This document shows, piece by piece, positions 7,434-7,710 of a stretch of 7,710 nt of DNA. The translations under genes and the position numbers were made by a program. Each line of letters starts with the position of its first letter. Positions within the stretch are counted from its first letter, which is position 1. Origin of the DNA: an uncultured Bacilli bacterium (lineage in GTDB: Bacteria > Bacillota_I > Bacilli_A > RFN20 > CAG-826). A model generated the notes under the pieces. It ran no database searches. It worked only from the letters and a program-made list of their open reading frames with translations, and was not told where the DNA came from. Where the stretch lies: assembly GCA_905236085.1 (NCBI GenBank), contig CAJOOD010000097.1, positions 1-7,710 of the forward strand. The letters are read 5' to 3'.

Positions 7434-7438
7434 GTTAA
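7427..7438. promoter_or_regulatory. 12-bp palindrome over the uvrA -35 region, possible operator
   Basis: TTAACTAGTTAA is a perfect 12-bp palindrome. Its centre is about 35 nt upstream of the predicted uvrA transcription start, and it ends 4 nt before the tRNA -35 box. The position suits a repressor of uvrA or a factor seen by both divergent promoters. It does not resemble the Bacillus (GAAC-N4-GTTC) or E. coli (CTGT-N8-ACAG) LexA boxes. The function is inferred only. Confidence 0.35.
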
Positions 7439-7441
7439 TTG

Positions 7442-7470
7442 CTTACAAATCAAAAATAAAAGATTATAAT
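7442..7470 (+). promoter_or_regulatory. Promoter of tRNA-Pro
   Basis: -35 candidate CTTACA (7442-7447, 4 of 6 matches), a 17-nt spacer and a perfect -10 TATAAT (7465-7470). Transcription would start near 7477, two bases before the mature tRNA 5' end, leaving almost no leader. Confidence 0.75.
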
Positions 7471-7478
7471 ACCTTTAT

Positions 7479-7555
7479 CGGGACGTAGCACAGCTTGGTA
7501 GTGCACTACCTTGGGGTGGTAGGGGTCGTGCGTTCGAATCGCATCGTTCCGACCA
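7479..7555 (+). tRNA. tRNA-Pro (anticodon GGG), CCA encoded
   Basis: A complete 77-nt cloverleaf can be folded by hand. The acceptor stem CGGGACG (7479-7485) pairs with CGTTCCG (7545-7551) with one G-U. The D stem GCAC/GTGC is at 7488-7491 and 7501-7504, with GG in the loop. The anticodon stem CTACC/GGTAG (7506-7510, 7518-7522) encloses loop TTGGGGT with anticodon GGG (7513-7515). The T arm GTGCG-TTCGAAT-CGCAT covers 7528-7544. Discriminator A7552 is followed by an encoded CCA. GGG reads the proline codons CCC and CCT, so another tRNA must serve CCA, which is the main proline codon in gap. It is a single tRNA gene, divergent from uvrA. Confidence 0.96.
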
Positions 7556-7556
7556 G

Positions 7557-7609
7557 ACAAAATATAACGAGATGATATCTGAAATTATCTCGTTTTTTTC
7601 ATATTTTGT
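7557..7609. repeat. Outer inverted repeat enclosing the tRNA terminator
   Basis: ACAAAATAT (7557-7565) and ATATTTTGT (7601-7609) are perfect 9-bp complements on either side of the terminator hairpin. With the inner 11-bp stem they form one nested structure interrupted only by the extra Ts and a C (7595-7600). The left arm starts two bases after the tRNA CCA end. Confidence 0.7.
7566..7599 (+). terminator. Rho-independent terminator of tRNA-Pro
   Basis: An 11-bp stem (7566-7576 with 7584-7594, one G-U pair) and a 7-nt loop are followed by a run of seven Ts (7593-7599). It lies 10 nt after the tRNA CCA end and would end the short tRNA transcript. Confidence 0.9.
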
Positions 7610-7710
7610 AGGCTTTAATAACTGCTCATAAAGATATGAGAATAAATAATAAATTATTGATTTTCAATTCTTAACATATTGCTAAGGCAAACTATGCTTT
7701 ATATCCGTCA
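7610..7710. other. Intergenic end of window; possible weak plus-strand promoter at 7671-7698
   Basis: No open reading frame or RNA gene is recognisable in this very AT-rich stretch. A hairpin-forming CTCATA/TATGAG (7625-7640) has no T-run on either side. TTAACA (7671-7676) and TATGCT (7693-7698), 16 nt apart, could be a weak promoter for a gene to the right of the window. TAAGGCAAA (7683-7691) repeats, inverted, a 9-mer found in the uvrA promoter. Confidence 0.3.

Noticed and set aside
7463..7468. Minus-strand TATAAT formed by the palindromic ATTATAAT of the tRNA promoter, as a second uvrA promoter
   Set aside because: The matching -35 position falls inside the tRNA gene and reads poorly, and the resulting leader would still lack a ribosome site near the uvrA start.
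7404..7478. LexA-type SOS box upstream of uvrA
   Set aside because: Neither the Bacillus pattern GAAC-N4-GTTC nor the E. coli pattern CTGT-N8-ACAG is present between uvrA and the tRNA.
7625..7640. CTCATA-AAGA-TATGAG hairpin as a terminator
   Set aside because: The stem is only 6 bp and AT-rich, and there is no T-run on either strand next to it.
1..7710. CRISPR array, insertion sequence, prophage or defence genes
   Set aside because: No spaced repeats, transposase motifs or foreign-looking genes are visible. Nearly all of the window is explained by housekeeping genes.

Overview
The window looks like a stretch of chromosome from a low-GC member of the Bacilli, or a lineage close to the Mollicutes. 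The basis is the AT-rich codon use, a Streptococcus-like GAPDH core, a UvrA with a Bacillus-like start, and Firmicute-type WhiA, TrxB and Lgt. Tryptophan is encoded by TGG throughout, and lgt ends on a TGA inside a normal ATGA overlap, so the standard bacterial code fits better than the Mycoplasma code. I cannot name the genus. An uncultured gut Bacilli or Mollicutes-like group is an inference only.

Layout from left to right. Bases 1-1017 hold the first 339 codons of a type I glyceraldehyde-3-phosphate dehydrogenase gene (gap) on the minus strand, running off the left edge. It has its own ribosome binding site, promoter and a candidate operator. A Rho-independent terminator at 1080-1110 ends the next transcription unit. 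Bases 1137-7403 are one tightly packed minus-strand operon transcribed in the order uvrA, lgt, trxB, whiA. Its junctions are 0 nt, a 4-nt ATGA overlap and an 11-nt overlap. Divergent from uvrA is a single plus-strand tRNA-Pro(GGG) gene with its own promoter and terminator. The last ~110 bases hold no recognisable gene.

Functionally these are housekeeping genes: UvrA (excision repair), Lgt (lipoprotein lipidation), TrxB (thiol redox balance), WhiA (DNA-binding protein linked to division and growth) and GAPDH (glycolysis). The order matches a compressed version of a block known from Bacillus and Staphylococcus (uvrBA, hprK, lgt, trxB, rapZ, yvcK, whiA, clpP, cggR, gapA), with uvrB, hprK, rapZ, yvcK, clpP and cggR absent here.

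I see no CRISPR array, transposon, phage gene or clear new system. The most notable points are: an oversized Lgt (515 aa) with extra membrane segments at both ends and a leucine where E. coli Lgt has His103; an extended -10 box directly abutting the uvrA start, which suggests a leaderless mRNA; perfect palindromes in the gap and uvrA promoters; and a nested inverted repeat around the tRNA terminator.
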